A DNA stretch of 44,908 nt, taken from assembly GCA_004556345.1 (NCBI GenBank), contig SFHQ01000023.1, positions 1-44,908 of the forward strand. Reading direction: 5' to 3'. The stretch comes from Clostridiales bacterium (lineage in GTDB: Bacteria > Bacillota > Clostridia > Oscillospirales > Oscillospiraceae). The notes below the pieces were generated by a model. That model was not told the origin of the DNA. It saw nothing but the letters and a program-made list of their open reading frames with translations, and did no database searches. Of the stretch, positions 18,601-24,778 are shown one piece after another (positions within the stretch are counted from its first letter, which is position 1; the number at the start of each line of letters is the position of its first letter). Position numbers and translations under genes: made by a program.

Positions 18601-19336
18601 TTCCTCGCCAAAGATTATCCGTCCAGACAATGCCGTTGAAGGTACCGCCGTTGATCGTGAGATTGGAATAGAGCAGCTGCAGCGCCAGCGGCATTGCTTC
18701 AACCGGGAGGCTGAGGAGCGACTTGCTCCTGTCCCAGTCGTATGCGCAGTTGATCGTGCCGCCGTTGATCGTGATCTGCGAGCGCTTGCCGTTCTCGGGC
18801 TTATTAAAATAGTCGTCGCCGATGCAGCCGCTGGCTCCATAGCTGTGCGTCACGTTAGGATACAGCTTGGTCAGCGTGCCGCCGTTCATTGTGAATTTTG
18901 AAGGCTCGTCTTCCTTTTCGGAGCTCATCATGATGATGCTGTACGCTTTGTCGTCATTAGGAAAGGAAACCGCGAGTTCGCCGCCGCCCTTGCTGTCATA
19001 CAGCGTGAATTCGCCGCGGCGAATGGAGAGCAGGTGTACAAACCCCGTCCGCCTGCTTGCGTCGATCCTGATCTTATGGCCGTTCAGATCCAGTTTTTGG
19101 TTGCGTATCACATTGATAGGAACATCTTTAATGCCCACCGTGTAATTGATGTCTTCTTCCAGCTTGAGATCTCTTGAATCGAACGAACGGAGATAGGTCG
19201 CAAATGTATCATAGTCCCTAATTTCGGCTTGTGCATAAGATGTATCATCCGCCGCGCTCGCCGTCACGCCCAGGGTGGGCACGAGGGAGAGCAGCATGGC
19301 CAGCGTCAGGAGCAGGCTGGTGATTTGTTTTCTCAT
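15689..19336 (-). CDS. Giant secreted SLH surface protein with Ig-like domain
   Basis: A 1215-residue protein. The signal peptide MRKQITSLLLTLAMLLSLVP leads to cleavage near ASAADD. An N-terminal repetitive part (about 60-310; FTMNGGTLTKLYPN, QITINGGTINCAYDW, LTINGGTFNGIVW) has the NGGT spacing of a right-handed beta-helix. Several Ig-like modules fill the middle, including CQFQWQRSTDGGSTWKDI. A Big_2 domain lies at about 955-1036 (LTWTSSKPAVAAVDKSGKVT). Three SLH repeats end the chain (about 1040-1215), anchoring it to cell-wall polymer. It is probably an adhesin or glycan-contacting stalk. The ATG follows CAAGGAGG. It is 52 bases downstream of the receiver-like gene, at the end of a coupled zinc-ribbon operon. 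Confidence 0.87.
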   Translation of the reverse strand: MRKQITSLLLTLAMLLSLVPTLGVTASAADDTSYAQAEIRDYDTFATYLRSFDSRDLKLEEDINYTVGIKDVPINVIRNQKLDLNGHKIRIDASRRTGFVHLLSIRRGEFTLYDSKGGGELAVSFPNDDKAYSIIMMSSEKEDEPSKFTMNGGTLTKLYPNVTHSYGASGCIGDDYFNKPENGKRSQITINGGTINCAYDWDRSKSLLSLPVEAMPLALQLLYSNLTINGGTFNGIVWTDNLWRGTQDTEPRVVLNGGVFNAPFVVEDMQKGATQMVIDGAHFNDGFHVDNDYSKNTYVKTVPVLLLKSGVFDSPDKNPKLDIYNVTANSYGNGVNSDATARAKLEMILHSMKCFPNSAIKVNGKFYTSENIASLVGKNNDAFYLKLNSSTPIEVIRDAWGVMESVKLDGKSIDYARDWKGAVEEMDNSKAHTLTFQWKPLAQELKDAGYTYRTKCEHYISGSTAVQKTETIDANKTSHTVTIPKGADPKVYSYDLQLNLDKNGSSIGIISNEHIVKLVVSEAPEVKTLTGKASYINSAVFGKPVLFSGTITPGVYIWECQFQWQRSTDGGSTWKDIPDATDGQYIPGAADMGENVRIRVVITKKGYLGEIVSAPAKVSKAANDNTPSLPNVTAQKNADGTYTAFQISNFKSDQEYIYTTSAPTSGNGWPTGGTPITSATVNGLNKGSTYYIFTRYKGTDTHQTGSKVSSTSVLLDEITMLNRVILTDANGRKYNFYGSGNIIYIKKGESVTLTAKTNPVGATTWSGFTFKSQYGASAPFTVTAPTGPVASGSTIPSVTIRGDTVGTGTLAAEYGGYTPQSYGTWRVHVYENVSDIGTAADIIVAPSFPDLTMRPGETMPLPEYAVSVYPKGALDNYTLEWRIIKVGSGGAAYSMRDDHMTLENGKIEPTKAHTGSEKTRLELVAVNKTKPTNISSFSPSVGFYITVGDAPLVELTGLTLTPKKVDLEVGKTCQLSAVKEPANAEGSLTWTSSKPAVAAVDKSGKVTAKGEGTATITVTCGTKSAACTVTVSKPLVPEVPGTTFTDVPAGAYYEEAVGWAVEKGITKGTSDSTFTPDGVCTRAQAVTFLWRAAGSPAAKAGSLPFADVKAGSYYDDAVRWAVENGVTVGTSATTFSPNATCSRAQIVTFLWRAQKSPAAGSANPFDDVAGSAYYADAVQWAVQKDITKGTGATAFSPDANCIRAQIVTFLYRSMK

Positions 19337-19388
19337 GTCTTTCTTCCTCCTTGTTGGTCTCTCCGGCCTGGGGCGGCCGGGGGGTGGT

Positions 19389-19835
19389 TCATCGGGTGCT
19401 TGGGCTTTGCGTGGGCTGCGTTGCTTCGCTGAGCCAGGAGCGCACCTGCCGGGCCGTCAGGTCGCCCAGGCAGTAGCCGTCGATGAGGTGCAGCTCCACG
19501 GCCTTGTCCAGGGCGGCCCGCTTTTCCGGGTAGCCCACCTGGGAGAGGAGGCAGACCCGGCACTTTGGCAGCGCCTGCCGGACCCGGACGGCGATCTCAC
19601 AGCGGGCGGAGACGTCCTTGTCCTCCACGCCGTCGGAGAAGTCGGTCTCCAGCAGCAGCAGGTCCACCTGCTCCGTGGCGCACTGCCAGACCACGTCCTC
19701 GCACTCGTCGGAGAGGACGGCGATGGGCCGGCAGCCCCCCAGCTTCCGCAGCCAGTCCGCCGCGCGGCGGGTCATGGCGGGGACGGCGCAGCAGACGGCG
19801 ACCTTCGCCGGCTCCCACAGTCGGAACAGGTTCAT
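19389..19835 (-). CDS. Receiver-like (CheY-fold) protein, probable pseudo-receiver
   Basis: A 148-residue protein with the alternating pattern of a response-regulator receiver: KVAVCCAVP, then PIAVLSDECEDVV, the buried strand VDLLLLETDF that would carry the phospho-acceptor Asp, then RVCLLSQ and AVELHLIDGYC. The early acidic pair of true receivers is absent and no output domain follows, so it may not be phosphorylated. I rate this family call as moderate. The ATG at 19835 overlaps the stop of the preceding zinc-ribbon gene (ATGA); a longer frame upstream is a shadow. It sits between two zinc-ribbon genes and the giant SLH gene, so it may link envelope sensing to the surface operon. Confidence 0.55.
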   Translation of the reverse strand: MNLFRLWEPAKVAVCCAVPAMTRRAADWLRKLGGCRPIAVLSDECEDVVWQCATEQVDLLLLETDFSDGVEDKDVSARCEIAVRVRQALPKCRVCLLSQVGYPEKRAALDKAVELHLIDGYCLGDLTARQVRSWLSEATQPTQSPSTR

Positions 19836-20140
19836 CCCGCCGCCCCCCGTCTCCGCGCCGCCTTGGGCAGGCGAGTGCCGCACTCGGGGCAGTAGACCGC
19901 CACGTCGGTCACCACCACGCCGCAGTGGAGGCAGCAGCGGTGGCGGGCGCGGTAGAGGTCATAGAGCGTTTTCTCCGGCAGGGCCGCGCCGCAGTCGGTG
20001 CAATGCGTGTCCTGGGCGCGGTTGGCTCTGCCGCAGGCCGGGCAGACCTTGCGCTGCTGCAGCGTCTCCGGCCCGAAGCCATATTCCAGCAGCATCACCC
20101 GGCGCAGGGCTTTTCGGGTCCTCAGGTCATAGTCTGTCAT
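19832..20140 (-). CDS. Small double zinc-ribbon protein
   Basis: A 102-residue cytoplasmic protein with two four-cysteine ribbons: CPACGRAN...CTDCGAAL near residues 32-50, and CLHCGVVV...CPECGTRL near 69-88. The N-terminal third is helical and basic. The ATG at 20140 overlaps the stop of the upstream zinc-ribbon gene, and its own stop overlaps the start of the receiver-like gene. This gives three genes chained by ATGA overlaps and near equal amounts of product. Such ribbons often mediate protein or nucleic-acid contacts. No function can be assigned. The longer open frame upstream is the shadow of the neighbouring gene. Confidence 0.7.
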   Translation of the reverse strand: MTDYDLRTRKALRRVMLLEYGFGPETLQQRKVCPACGRANRAQDTHCTDCGAALPEKTLYDLYRARHRCCLHCGVVVTDVAVYCPECGTRLPKAARRRGAAG

Positions 20141-20532
20141 TTGGTGGCTTCCTCCTTTCCGTCTGTGCCGCCCACCTGCAATCTCGCCCCGCAGACGGGG
20201 CAGAAGCAGGCGTCCGGTTCCCGCAGGCGGACGCCGCAGTGGTGGCAGAACGAGGGGTACTCGCTCTCCCACGGCGCACAGTCCAGGCACCGCCCCGCGT
20301 TGACGTTGAACATGGCGGAGGAGACATACCGGCCGCACGCCGGGCAGCGGTTGAAGTGCCACCGGCCCTCCGTCTCCCACGCCAGCGCCAGCGCGGCCTG
20401 CTCCGTGTCCGCCCGGAGAGGCTTCGTCACGCAGCACAGCTCACCGGAGAGGTCGCAGTAGAAGCGGAAGCTCCTGCCGCCGCCTGCGTCGGTGACGACC
20501 CGGTAGGTCGCCGTTTTCTTTGCCTGTGCCAT
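20137..20532 (-). CDS. Zinc-ribbon protein, first gene of the surface operon
   Basis: A 131-residue protein with a beta-rich start (YRVVTDAGGGRSFRFYCDL), then CPACGRYV...CLDC (about residues 63-82), CHHCGVRL (about 94) and CPVCGARL (about 110). That makes four cysteine pairs and two or more zinc sites. It resembles the protein at 11950-12375, and both precede an SLH surface gene, although here two other genes intervene. The ATG follows AAGGAGGG. It is divergent from solute-binding gene 2, with a 249-base region between them that probably holds both control regions. Function unknown. Confidence 0.75.
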   Translation of the reverse strand: MAQAKKTATYRVVTDAGGGRSFRFYCDLSGELCCVTKPLRADTEQAALALAWETEGRWHFNRCPACGRYVSSAMFNVNAGRCLDCAPWESEYPSFCHHCGVRLREPDACFCPVCGARLQVGGTDGKEEATK

Positions 20533-20564
20533 CCGCAGCCCTCCTTTCTTTTTCCGTTTTTGCC

Positions 20565-20594
20565 TTGTAAATAGGCCGGGAGATATGCTACAAT
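20565..20594 (+). promoter_or_regulatory. Putative sigma-A promoter for solute-binding gene 2
   Basis: TTGTAA (20565-20570) and TACAAT (20589-20594) with an 18-base spacer on the plus strand. This would give a leader of about 180 bases before the ATG at 20782. Confidence 0.5.
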
Positions 20595-20673
20595 AGGGAA
20601 GTACACGCGGCAGCCGTCCCGCCTGGGGGTGGCTCTGTGTACCCCCTTATACCATAGATTTTGGATCCTGTCT

Positions 20674-20700
20674 GTCCCCCAAAAGCCTCGTTTGGGGGAC
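20674..20700 (+). promoter_or_regulatory. Leader hairpin upstream of solute-binding gene 2
   Basis: A perfect 10-bp stem, GTCCCCCAAA (20674-20683) with TTTGGGGGAC (20691-20700). It is preceded by another GGGGGT/ACCCCC pairing near 20625-20645. An A-rich stretch, not a T run, follows, so a regulatory leader or protein-binding site is likelier than a terminator. Confidence 0.5.
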
Positions 20701-20781
20701 AAACCGGAAAAAAATTTTCAAAAAACCCGAAAAAACACCGCAAATTCACGAACGTCTGTTCTATTTTTGGAGGTCCTGCCC

Positions 20782-22116
20782 ATGAAAAAGCGCATGTTGC
20801 CCCTGCTGCTGCTGGCAGCCCTTCTCCTGGCCCTCACCGGCTGCGGAGAGGAGACGCTGCTGGACAAAAACGATCCGGTCACGGTCAACTTCTGGCACGT
20901 CTACGGCGAGCAGTCCGGCTCCCCCATGGACGTTTTGGTGCAGGAGTTCAACCACACCGTGGGGCAGGAGCAGGGCGTCCGGGTGCAGGTGACGAACCTC
21001 TCCAGCGCCTCCAAGATCGGCGGCTTTTTGAAGGAGGCACAGAACGGCGGCGACCTGCAGGAGATGCCGGACCTCTTCACCTGCCACATCAGCGACGCCA
21101 CGGCCCTGGGGGAGGAGAACCTGGTGGACTGGCACGACTGGTTCACGCAGGAGGAGCTGTCCGACTTCGTGCCCGGCTTTTTGGCCGACGGCACGGCGGA
21201 GGACGGGAAGCTGCTGCTCTTTCCCATCTCCAAGTCCACCCAGCTTCTCATGTGCAACGGCAGCGGCTTCGACCGCTTCGCCCAGGCCACCGGCGTAAGC
21301 TATGACGAGCTTGCCACCTGGGAGGGCTTTTACGACGCCGCCGGGCAGTTCTACGACTGGTCCGGCAAGCCCTTCTGCGCCCTGGACTACCCCCTCCGCG
21401 CCGTGGAGCTTTGCGCCCTGGAGCGCGGCAGCGAGGACTTCTACACCGAGGACGGCTGGTACGACACGGACAACGCCGTGTTCAAAGAGAGCTGGATGCA
21501 GTTCGCCCGCGCCCTGGCCCAGGGGCATATCGTGGTGTCCGACCTCTATTCCAACACGCAGGTGATGACCGGCGAGGTGCTCTCCGGTCTCGGTTCCTCG
21601 GCGGCGATCCTGTACTATAATGATACCGTCACCTATCGGGACGGCACGCAGGAGCCGATGGACCTCCACGTCCTGCCCATGCCCATGACCGCAGGACGCG
21701 ACGCTCTGATGACGCAGGCGGGCGTGGGCCTGTGCGCCTACCGGACCACGGAGCAGAAGGCGGAGGCCGCGGCGCTCTTCGTCCGCTGGCTGACGGAGGC
21801 GGAGCGCAACCTGGACTTCGTGGCCCAGACCGGCTATATGCCGGTGCGCAACGGGGCCTTTGACGACATTGAGACCTATGACAAGTTCCCGGAGCCGGTG
21901 GAGAGCTACCAGCAGCTCTACGCCGCGCTGAAGACCATGCGGGAGAACGACACCCCCGTGTCCGAGCCACGCTTCGAGGGCTACTACGGCAAGGTGACGG
22001 CCTTGTACGACGGCCTGCGCCAGCTCCAGCAGGAGCTGCCCGCCCGCGCCGCCGCCGGGGAGGACGTGGACGCCCTGGCGGAGGAGACCTGGGCGCTGCT
22101 CTGCTCGATCCAGTGA
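20782..22116 (+). CDS. ABC-type solute-binding lipoprotein without a transporter (copy 2)
   Basis: A 444-residue family 1 solute-binding lipoprotein with signal MKKRMLPLLLLAALLLALTG and the lipidated Cys directly after. VTVNFWHVYGEQ begins the mature domain. ILYYNDTVTYRDG and the FVRWLTEAERN helix match positions in copy 1, so the two are paralogues. The ATG at 20782 has GGAGGT before it; the in-frame upstream stretch is untranslated leader. The next gene, 28 bases on, is a membrane LuxR regulator, the same order as in copy 1. No permease or ATPase is present. It probably presents a ligand to that regulator. Confidence 0.87.
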   Translation: MKKRMLPLLLLAALLLALTGCGEETLLDKNDPVTVNFWHVYGEQSGSPMDVLVQEFNHTVGQEQGVRVQVTNLSSASKIGGFLKEAQNGGDLQEMPDLFTCHISDATALGEENLVDWHDWFTQEELSDFVPGFLADGTAEDGKLLLFPISKSTQLLMCNGSGFDRFAQATGVSYDELATWEGFYDAAGQFYDWSGKPFCALDYPLRAVELCALERGSEDFYTEDGWYDTDNAVFKESWMQFARALAQGHIVVSDLYSNTQVMTGEVLSGLGSSAAILYYNDTVTYRDGTQEPMDLHVLPMPMTAGRDALMTQAGVGLCAYRTTEQKAEAAALFVRWLTEAERNLDFVAQTGYMPVRNGAFDDIETYDKFPEPVESYQQLYAALKTMRENDTPVSEPRFEGYYGKVTALYDGLRQLQQELPARAAAGEDVDALAEETWALLCSIQ

Positions 22117-22144
22117 CGGAAACGATCTTTGGAGGTTATGGGGC

Positions 22145-23845
22145 ATGACGCGACCCGCTCTTTCAGAACTGCATAGCATCCGGCGCTCCATGCAGAAGCG
22201 GCTGGCCTTCTATATGATCACCCTGGCCATCCTTCTGGCGGCGACCTTGGTCGCGGGCCTGTTCTTCTTCGACCAGCTCAAAAGCCCGCGGGAGGGGATG
22301 GTCACGTCGCTGAACTTCCGCATGGAGGCCTTTGCCTCGGATATGGAGTCCCTGTGGCGGAATGTCTCCGTCATGGGTGTCCATCTGTCGGAGGACATGA
22401 CCGACCTCATCGAGGAACGGACGGCGGATTTTTCCGCCCTTCGCGGAGACGCCGATGCGATGGAGGCGTTGCAGGAGGCCATGCTGGAGCCGCTGTGTCA
22501 GTATGGCCGGCAGGTGGACTGCTCCGGCGCCTTCGTGCTGCTGAACAGTTCCCTGGGCGGGGACGGGTCCTGCGGCGGCCTGTACATCCAGCGGAGCAAC
22601 TCCGCCCGCATGGCCAGCGACTTCCTGCTCTACCGGGGCATGGCGGACGTTGGGCGGCAGCATCATGTGATGCCCCACCGGAAGTGGGCGCAGGAGTTTG
22701 CGCTGGCGGAGTTCCCCGGCCTTGCCGAGCATCTGCACACGGCGTCCGCCCCCATTGACCGCCACTGCCGGACCACCGCACTGCTGACCCTGCCCGACAC
22801 CTCGGAGCGGGCGATCCTGCTGACCGTGCCCATGCTGGGGGCGGACGGCACGGTGTATGGGCTGTGCGGCTTTGCCATCAACCAGAGCTACTTTGCCACC
22901 CACCATGTCCAGCCCTCCGGCATCCGCAGCCTCGCCTGCGTCCTGTCGGACGGCACGGCAGGGCTGGAGATCCCCCAAAGCCTCATCACCTATCCCGCCG
23001 ACGGCTTCTGCTTCGTGCCGGAGGAGCTTCTGACGGAAAAGGGCATCCGGGAGGGCCTTACGGCTTACAGCGGAGCGGACCTCTCCTTTGTGGGGCTTTC
23101 CAAGTCGTTTCTGGTGGCCAGCGGGGACCCGGAGCCGCACACGCTGACGGTGATGCTCCCCAAGAGCGACTATGACCAGGTCCTGCTGAAAAGCGCCTTG
23201 GAGATCGGCGGCCTGTTGCTGCTGCTGCTGTTTTTCGGCGTGGTCTGCTGCCTGTACTATACCCGCCGCTACCTGCGTCCCGTCATGCGGGACATCGACC
23301 TGCTCAAGAAGGAGGACGGCGGCGAGGCCCAGATGACCTTTGACGAGCTGCGGCCCGTCTCCGCAAGGCTGCGCTTCCATGAGCAGACCATCACGCACCT
23401 GGAAACGGAGAAGCAGGACATCCAGGCGCGGGCCGACCGCTTCCGCTCTCAGAACGAGCGGCTGCTCACCGAAAAGCAGAACCTGCAAGGGCAGGTGGAG
23501 GACATGCGCAGCCAGACGGAGGACATGCAGGGGCAGCTGGATGATTCCCAGACGGAGATCCGCCGCCTGGCGCATTTCGGAAACAAAGCGATCAACTCGG
23601 CTGACTACGAGAGATTTCTGGAGGGCTACGCCAAGCTCAGTGCCAAAGAGCTTGAGGTGTGCCAGGCCCTTGCCAGTGGCCTGACGACCCGTCAGTACGC
23701 AGAGCAGGCGGGCTGCGCCCCCAGCACCATCGCGACCTACCGCAAAAGACTCTATGAAAAGACCGGTATCCATAAGGCGCGGCAGCTTCAGCTCTGCTAT
23801 GCGCTCATGCAGATGGAGCAGGCGGAAGAAGAAACCAACCAATAA
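22145..23845 (+). CDS. Membrane-anchored LuxR-type regulator with extracytoplasmic sensor and coiled coil (copy 2)
   Basis: A 566-residue protein. TM1 is at about 20-42. The extracytoplasmic sensor is paralogous to copy 1 (CSGAFVLLNSS; ILLTVPMLGADGTVYGLCG). TM2 is at about 351-373, a long cytoplasmic coiled coil at about 408-476, and a LuxR-like helix-turn-helix at about 497-555 (LSAKELEVCQALASGLTTRQ; CAPSTIATYRKRLYEKTGI). The coiled coil, absent from copy 1, could dimerise the DNA-binding ends. It would pass an outside signal straight to DNA with no phosphorelay. The ATG follows GGAGG by nine bases and the gene directly follows the solute-binding lipoprotein. A hairpin terminator ends the unit. 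Confidence 0.85.
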   Translation: MTRPALSELHSIRRSMQKRLAFYMITLAILLAATLVAGLFFFDQLKSPREGMVTSLNFRMEAFASDMESLWRNVSVMGVHLSEDMTDLIEERTADFSALRGDADAMEALQEAMLEPLCQYGRQVDCSGAFVLLNSSLGGDGSCGGLYIQRSNSARMASDFLLYRGMADVGRQHHVMPHRKWAQEFALAEFPGLAEHLHTASAPIDRHCRTTALLTLPDTSERAILLTVPMLGADGTVYGLCGFAINQSYFATHHVQPSGIRSLACVLSDGTAGLEIPQSLITYPADGFCFVPEELLTEKGIREGLTAYSGADLSFVGLSKSFLVASGDPEPHTLTVMLPKSDYDQVLLKSALEIGGLLLLLLFFGVVCCLYYTRRYLRPVMRDIDLLKKEDGGEAQMTFDELRPVSARLRFHEQTITHLETEKQDIQARADRFRSQNERLLTEKQNLQGQVEDMRSQTEDMQGQLDDSQTEIRRLAHFGNKAINSADYERFLEGYAKLSAKELEVCQALASGLTTRQYAEQAGCAPSTIATYRKRLYEKTGIHKARQLQLCYALMQMEQAEEETNQ

Positions 23846-23859
23846 AAGAGCAGAAAAAA

Positions 23860-23896
23860 CGCTGGCGGTCCGTCATGGAACCACCAGCGCTTCTTT
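23860..23896 (+). terminator. Terminator after membrane LuxR gene 2
   Basis: Imperfect stem CGCTGG...CCAGCG (23860-23865 with 23884-23889, extended inward by GGT/ACC) followed by CTTCTTT. Confidence 0.65.
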
Positions 23897-24041
23897 ATAT
23901 GCTGTTTTTATCGCGTTGCAGCCTGGACTTGGCCAACATGCTTTTTCCAAAGTGACCGCCGAACAACAATCCGGCCAACAAAAGGGAAGCCCCCAGGCCG
24001 GTATAAAAGACGGCAATCAACCGAAATTGAACGATGTTCAT
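23895..24041 (-). CDS. Possible 48-residue membrane peptide
   Basis: ATG to TAA on the minus strand reads MNIVQFRLIAVFYTGLGASL, then LLAGLLFGGHFGKSMLAKSR, then LQRDKNSI. It has one hydrophobic helix (about 8-28) and a basic tail, a believable single-pass peptide. Against it: no clear ribosome site, and the TetR gene's terminator lies just upstream. Its first codons also overlap a TGAAC/GTTCA inverted repeat nearly identical to the TetR operator. That supports a TetR-controlled gene, or a remnant of one. Treat it as a candidate. Confidence 0.35.
   Translation of the reverse strand: MNIVQFRLIAVFYTGLGASLLLAGLLFGGHFGKSMLAKSRLQRDKNSI
24028..24041. promoter_or_regulatory. Second TetR operator-like site
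   Basis: TGAACGATGTTCAT differs by one base from the same stretch of the site at 24658-24672. The arms TGAAC/GTTCA are perfect, with a 3-base spacer. It overlaps the start codon of the small membrane ORF. Confidence 0.45.
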
Positions 24042-24050
24042 TTTCCGGGA

Positions 24051-24080
24051 TAAAAAATCCCCACGCCACAGTGGGAATTT
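24051..24080 (-). terminator. Terminator of the TetR gene
   Basis: On the minus strand TCCCAC pairs with GTGGGGA across a six-base loop and is followed by TTTTTT. It is immediately downstream of the TetR stop. Confidence 0.8.
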
Positions 24081-24085
24081 TTGGT

Positions 24086-24643
24086 TTAATACAGGGTCCT
24101 GCGAACGATCTCCAGCACGGCACTGGGGTCATAATCCTGGCGCAGCAGAGCAGAGAGGATCAAGGAAAACAGAACATCCGCAAATTTCTCTGCGGTAAAC
24201 TGCTCCGTGAACGCATCCGGACGAACCTTTGCATCCCGCTTCAAGACAGAACACAGGCCCGATAGAATATGCTGCCAGGTCTGCTGCATCCGCCGTCTCC
24301 CATCCGATTTATTCTCCCGCAGGAACCCCAGGGAGTGGAGGGTAAAAAACCCCGGATACTGCTTGCAGCCGTAGTTCATCCGCTCATACATCCAGATAAT
24401 GCAGGCCTGCGTGTCCTGAAACACGGCCTCCTGTTCCGGGCAGTGGAAAATCTCACACCAGACACTTTCTACCGTGGCCCCCAGCAGGACCGCTTTGGAA
24501 TCGAAATAATTGTAGATCGACCCCACCGATACGCCGCAGGCGGCGGCAACCGAGCGAATACTGAGCGCTGACCAGCCCTGCTGTCGAATCAGTTCCCGGC
24601 TGGTTTTCAAGATCTCATCTTTTGATGTTACCGCTGTATTCAT
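24086..24643 (-). CDS. TetR/AcrR-family transcriptional repressor
   Basis: A 185-residue one-component regulator. The N-terminal TetR helix-turn-helix covers about residues 8-55 (DEILKTSRELIRQQGWSALS; VAAACGVSVGSIYNYFDSKA). The C-terminal ligand-binding half is helical and not specific enough to name an effector. The ATG follows GAGGTGG. A near-ideal promoter with a palindromic operator overlapping the -10 lies upstream, so autorepression is very likely. No efflux pump adjoins; the only nearby site like its operator is at 24028-24041. Confidence 0.88.
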   Translation of the reverse strand: MNTAVTSKDEILKTSRELIRQQGWSALSIRSVAAACGVSVGSIYNYFDSKAVLLGATVESVWCEIFHCPEQEAVFQDTQACIIWMYERMNYGCKQYPGFFTLHSLGFLRENKSDGRRRMQQTWQHILSGLCSVLKRDAKVRPDAFTEQFTAEKFADVLFSLILSALLRQDYDPSAVLEIVRRTLY

Positions 24644-24657
24644 CCAACCACCTCAAT

Positions 24658-24672
24658 ATGAACGGTGTTCAT
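24658..24672. promoter_or_regulatory. Palindromic operator of the TetR gene
   Basis: ATGAAC-GGT-GTTCAT, perfect 6-base arms with a 3-base spacer. It is placed just downstream of and touching the -10 of the TetR promoter, a classic autorepression position. Confidence 0.7.
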
Positions 24673-24699
24673 TATATAATTGCCTTCTTCTCTTGTCAA
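24671..24699 (-). promoter_or_regulatory. Consensus sigma-A promoter of the TetR gene
   Basis: On the minus strand TTGACA (24694-24699), a 17-base spacer and TATAAT (24671-24676): a perfect consensus. Confidence 0.85.
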
Positions 24700-24713
24700 G
24701 GAGAAAAACGCGA

Positions 24714-24766
24714 ATCTCCGTCATAATAAAACGATCTCCATCATTCCAAGAGAGTATGACGGAGAT
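24714..24766 (-). terminator. Repeat-built terminator after the ATPase gene
   Basis: ATCTCCGTCATA (24714-24725) and TATGACGGAGAT (24755-24766) form a perfect 12-bp inverted repeat. A third copy, ATCTCCATCAT (24734-24744), allows a shorter alternative hairpin that on the minus strand is followed by CGTTTTATT. It lies just after the ATPase stop codon. Confidence 0.55.
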
Positions 24767-24778
24767 AGTTCGCCTTGC

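Noticed and set aside
15665..18901. 1078-residue plus-strand frame opposite the giant SLH gene
   Set aside because: It mirrors the SLH repeats and has no ribosome site; open only because of the high GC content.
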